Positions 63,103 through 64,000 of a stretch of DNA of 64,000 bases are shown here, in pieces (within the stretch, counting starts at the first letter, position 1; the number at the start of each line of letters is the position of its first letter). The stretch is from the NCBI GenBank assembly GCA_963780545.1, contig CAWACK010000008.1:372001-436000 (forward strand), read 5' to 3'. A model generated the notes under the pieces. It did no database searches. It saw nothing but the letters and a program-made list of their open reading frames with translations, and was not told the DNA's origin. The stretch is from UBA8941 sp963780545. Lineage in GTDB: Archaea > Thermoproteota > Bathyarchaeia > TCS64. Both the position numbers and the translations under genes were made by a program.

Positions 63103-64000
63103 ATGAGTCTCCTCATTGAGGAAGCTTTGAGGGTCTTGTCGGAGGGCATCCTCGTCAGCGATGAAGTTGATGGGCTAATCGATTCTCTTTTCTCTGTCGA
63201 AGAGAAGTTCATGGATGGCGAGACCCCCAACTACATTGTATCCCCCAAGGAAAAAGGAAACAAACAGATCATATTAAAGAGGGCTTTTAGGGAGCTCGCC
63301 GACAGGCTCCGCACCATGGGATACCTCGCCGAGTTCAGGTGGATAGTTGGGAGGTACTACGTTACACTCAGCCCGAGGCGTCAGACAGGTAAACGGAGCA
63401 GTATGAGAAATAAACTCCTCTTCGTAGCGACCGTCTGTACGATCTTTATCGACGGATACTTGAGAAGCGACAATCCGGTTTTGACACAGGCATTAATGAG
63501 TGGAACTTCTGTGCTTGTCAACGCCATCATCTTTACTCTTGGTATAGTAGCCGTATTTGGGATTCATGAGCTCGGTCACAAGCTGGCCTCGGAGAGAAGG
63601 GGGATTAAGGCATCGTGGCCATTCTTCATACCTGCACCACCGGGTATGGGCGGTACATTCGGGGCTGTAATCAGTCAGGATGAACCGCCGACCAATCGCG
63701 ATGATCTATTTACACTTGGCTTAGCTGGACCGCTTTTTGGCTTCGTAGCCTCTATTCTCGTTGGTGTGGTTGGTCTCATTCTTTCGTACACTGTACCGAT
63801 CGATGAGGTGGCGACATGGACAGCTATCTACCCAGCGGTTCGGTTCCAGTTGATGCCTATGCCCATCGCCCTTCAATATATCTCAGATATGCTGAGACCC
63901 GTGCCACAGGGGAGTGTTCTTATCCTTCATCCCCTCGCTTTCGCATCGTGGGTTGGGTTTCTTGTTACCTTCATAAACCTCACACCCAGTTGGCAACTCG
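63103..64000 (+). CDS. Site-2 protease family zinc metalloprotease, cut by the window end
   Basis: 299 codons to the window edge, from ATG 63103. A soluble N-terminal domain of about 100 residues precedes membrane segments. The zinc motif is FGIHELGHKLASERRG (HExxH), and the second motif has begun, NLTPSWQL, where the following DG of the family motif falls outside. These intramembrane proteases cut membrane-tethered regulators. The 3' end is missing. Confidence 0.85.
   Translation, partial: MSLLIEEALRVLSEGILVSDEVDGLIDSLFSVEEKFMDGETPNYIVSPKEKGNKQIILKRAFRELADRLRTMGYLAEFRWIVGRYYVTLSPRRQTGKRSSMRNKLLFVATVCTIFIDGYLRSDNPVLTQALMSGTSVLVNAIIFTLGIVAVFGIHELGHKLASERRGIKASWPFFIPAPPGMGGTFGAVISQDEPPTNRDDLFTLGLAGPLFGFVASILVGVVGLILSYTVPIDEVATWTAIYPAVRFQLMPMPIALQYISDMLRPVPQGSVLILHPLAFASWVGFLVTFINLTPSWQL

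Noticed and set aside
1..64000. CRISPR arrays or cas genes
   Set aside because: No regularly spaced short repeats and no Cas-like proteins were seen; the only dispersed repeats are the three promoter/start units and the att pair.

Overview
The window reads as a chromosomal segment of an anaerobic archaeon. Archaeal marks are ribosomal protein L40e (50007-50171), a bacterial-degradative-type (class II) HMG-CoA reductase, an AlaX editing protein, TATA-like promoters, frequent TTG/GTG starts and short or absent leaders. The gene set (HdrA-MvhD fusions, Mvh hydrogenase, pyruvate:ferredoxin oxidoreductase, NfnAB, an energy-converting hydrogenase, several peptidases) best fits a Bathyarchaeia-like TACK lineage. 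That placement is inference; there is no rRNA here to settle it.

Region 1 (1-22.4 kb) is a redox hub. A minus-strand operon (7043-544) encodes a group 4 membrane [NiFe]-hydrogenase. Its NuoC-like subunit is fused to a GltD/NfnB-type FAD/NAD(P)H module, and the operon is followed directly by hdrC. Next come NADP-type glutamate dehydrogenase, NfnAB, three single-domain RAM (Lrp/AsnC effector-domain) proteins, a convergent hdrA / hdrA2 / mvhA / mvhG operon with MvhD fused to both HdrA proteins, and porGD-porA-porB. Together they link amino-acid and 2-oxoacid oxidation (ferredoxin, NAD(P)H) to H2 and to a heterodisulfide-type acceptor. A nested inverted repeat sits in the hydrogenase promoter.

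Region 2 (22.5-29.5 kb) is ordinary metabolism: flavodoxin, FAH-family hydrolase, ROK kinase, a secreted protein, argininosuccinate lyase, a saccharopine-dehydrogenase-like enzyme and dUTPase/Dcd.

Region 3 (29.7-38.3 kb) is an integrated, decaying element. It lies between an intact tRNA-Arg(GCG) and a degenerate copy of that tRNA's 3' end, with an integrase C-terminal fragment beside the tRNA. It holds an ABC exporter, two surface proteins, a VOC protein, a possible HUH Rep-like protein, a frameshifted BglII-like endonuclease, a PD-(D/E)XK-plus-HTH protein in very AT-rich DNA, and a thrice-repeated promoter/start segment of a DUF4760-like membrane protein family.

Region 4 (38.5-64 kb) is mostly host housekeeping and catabolism: response regulators, CoA-transferase, two M42 peptidases, an M19-like protein, creatininase, HMG-CoA reductase, Trm112-like protein, glycosyltransferase, DDAH-like enzyme, two beta-lactamase-fold enzymes, DHH phosphoesterase, proline-racemase-like protein, RimI and a truncated site-2 protease. 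A GC-rich, strongly foldable intergenic segment at 59816-59960 looks like an undescribed structured RNA.

Seven genes carry single-base frameshifts, six of them one extra base. This probably reflects sequence quality and should be kept in mind when reading broken genes as biology.
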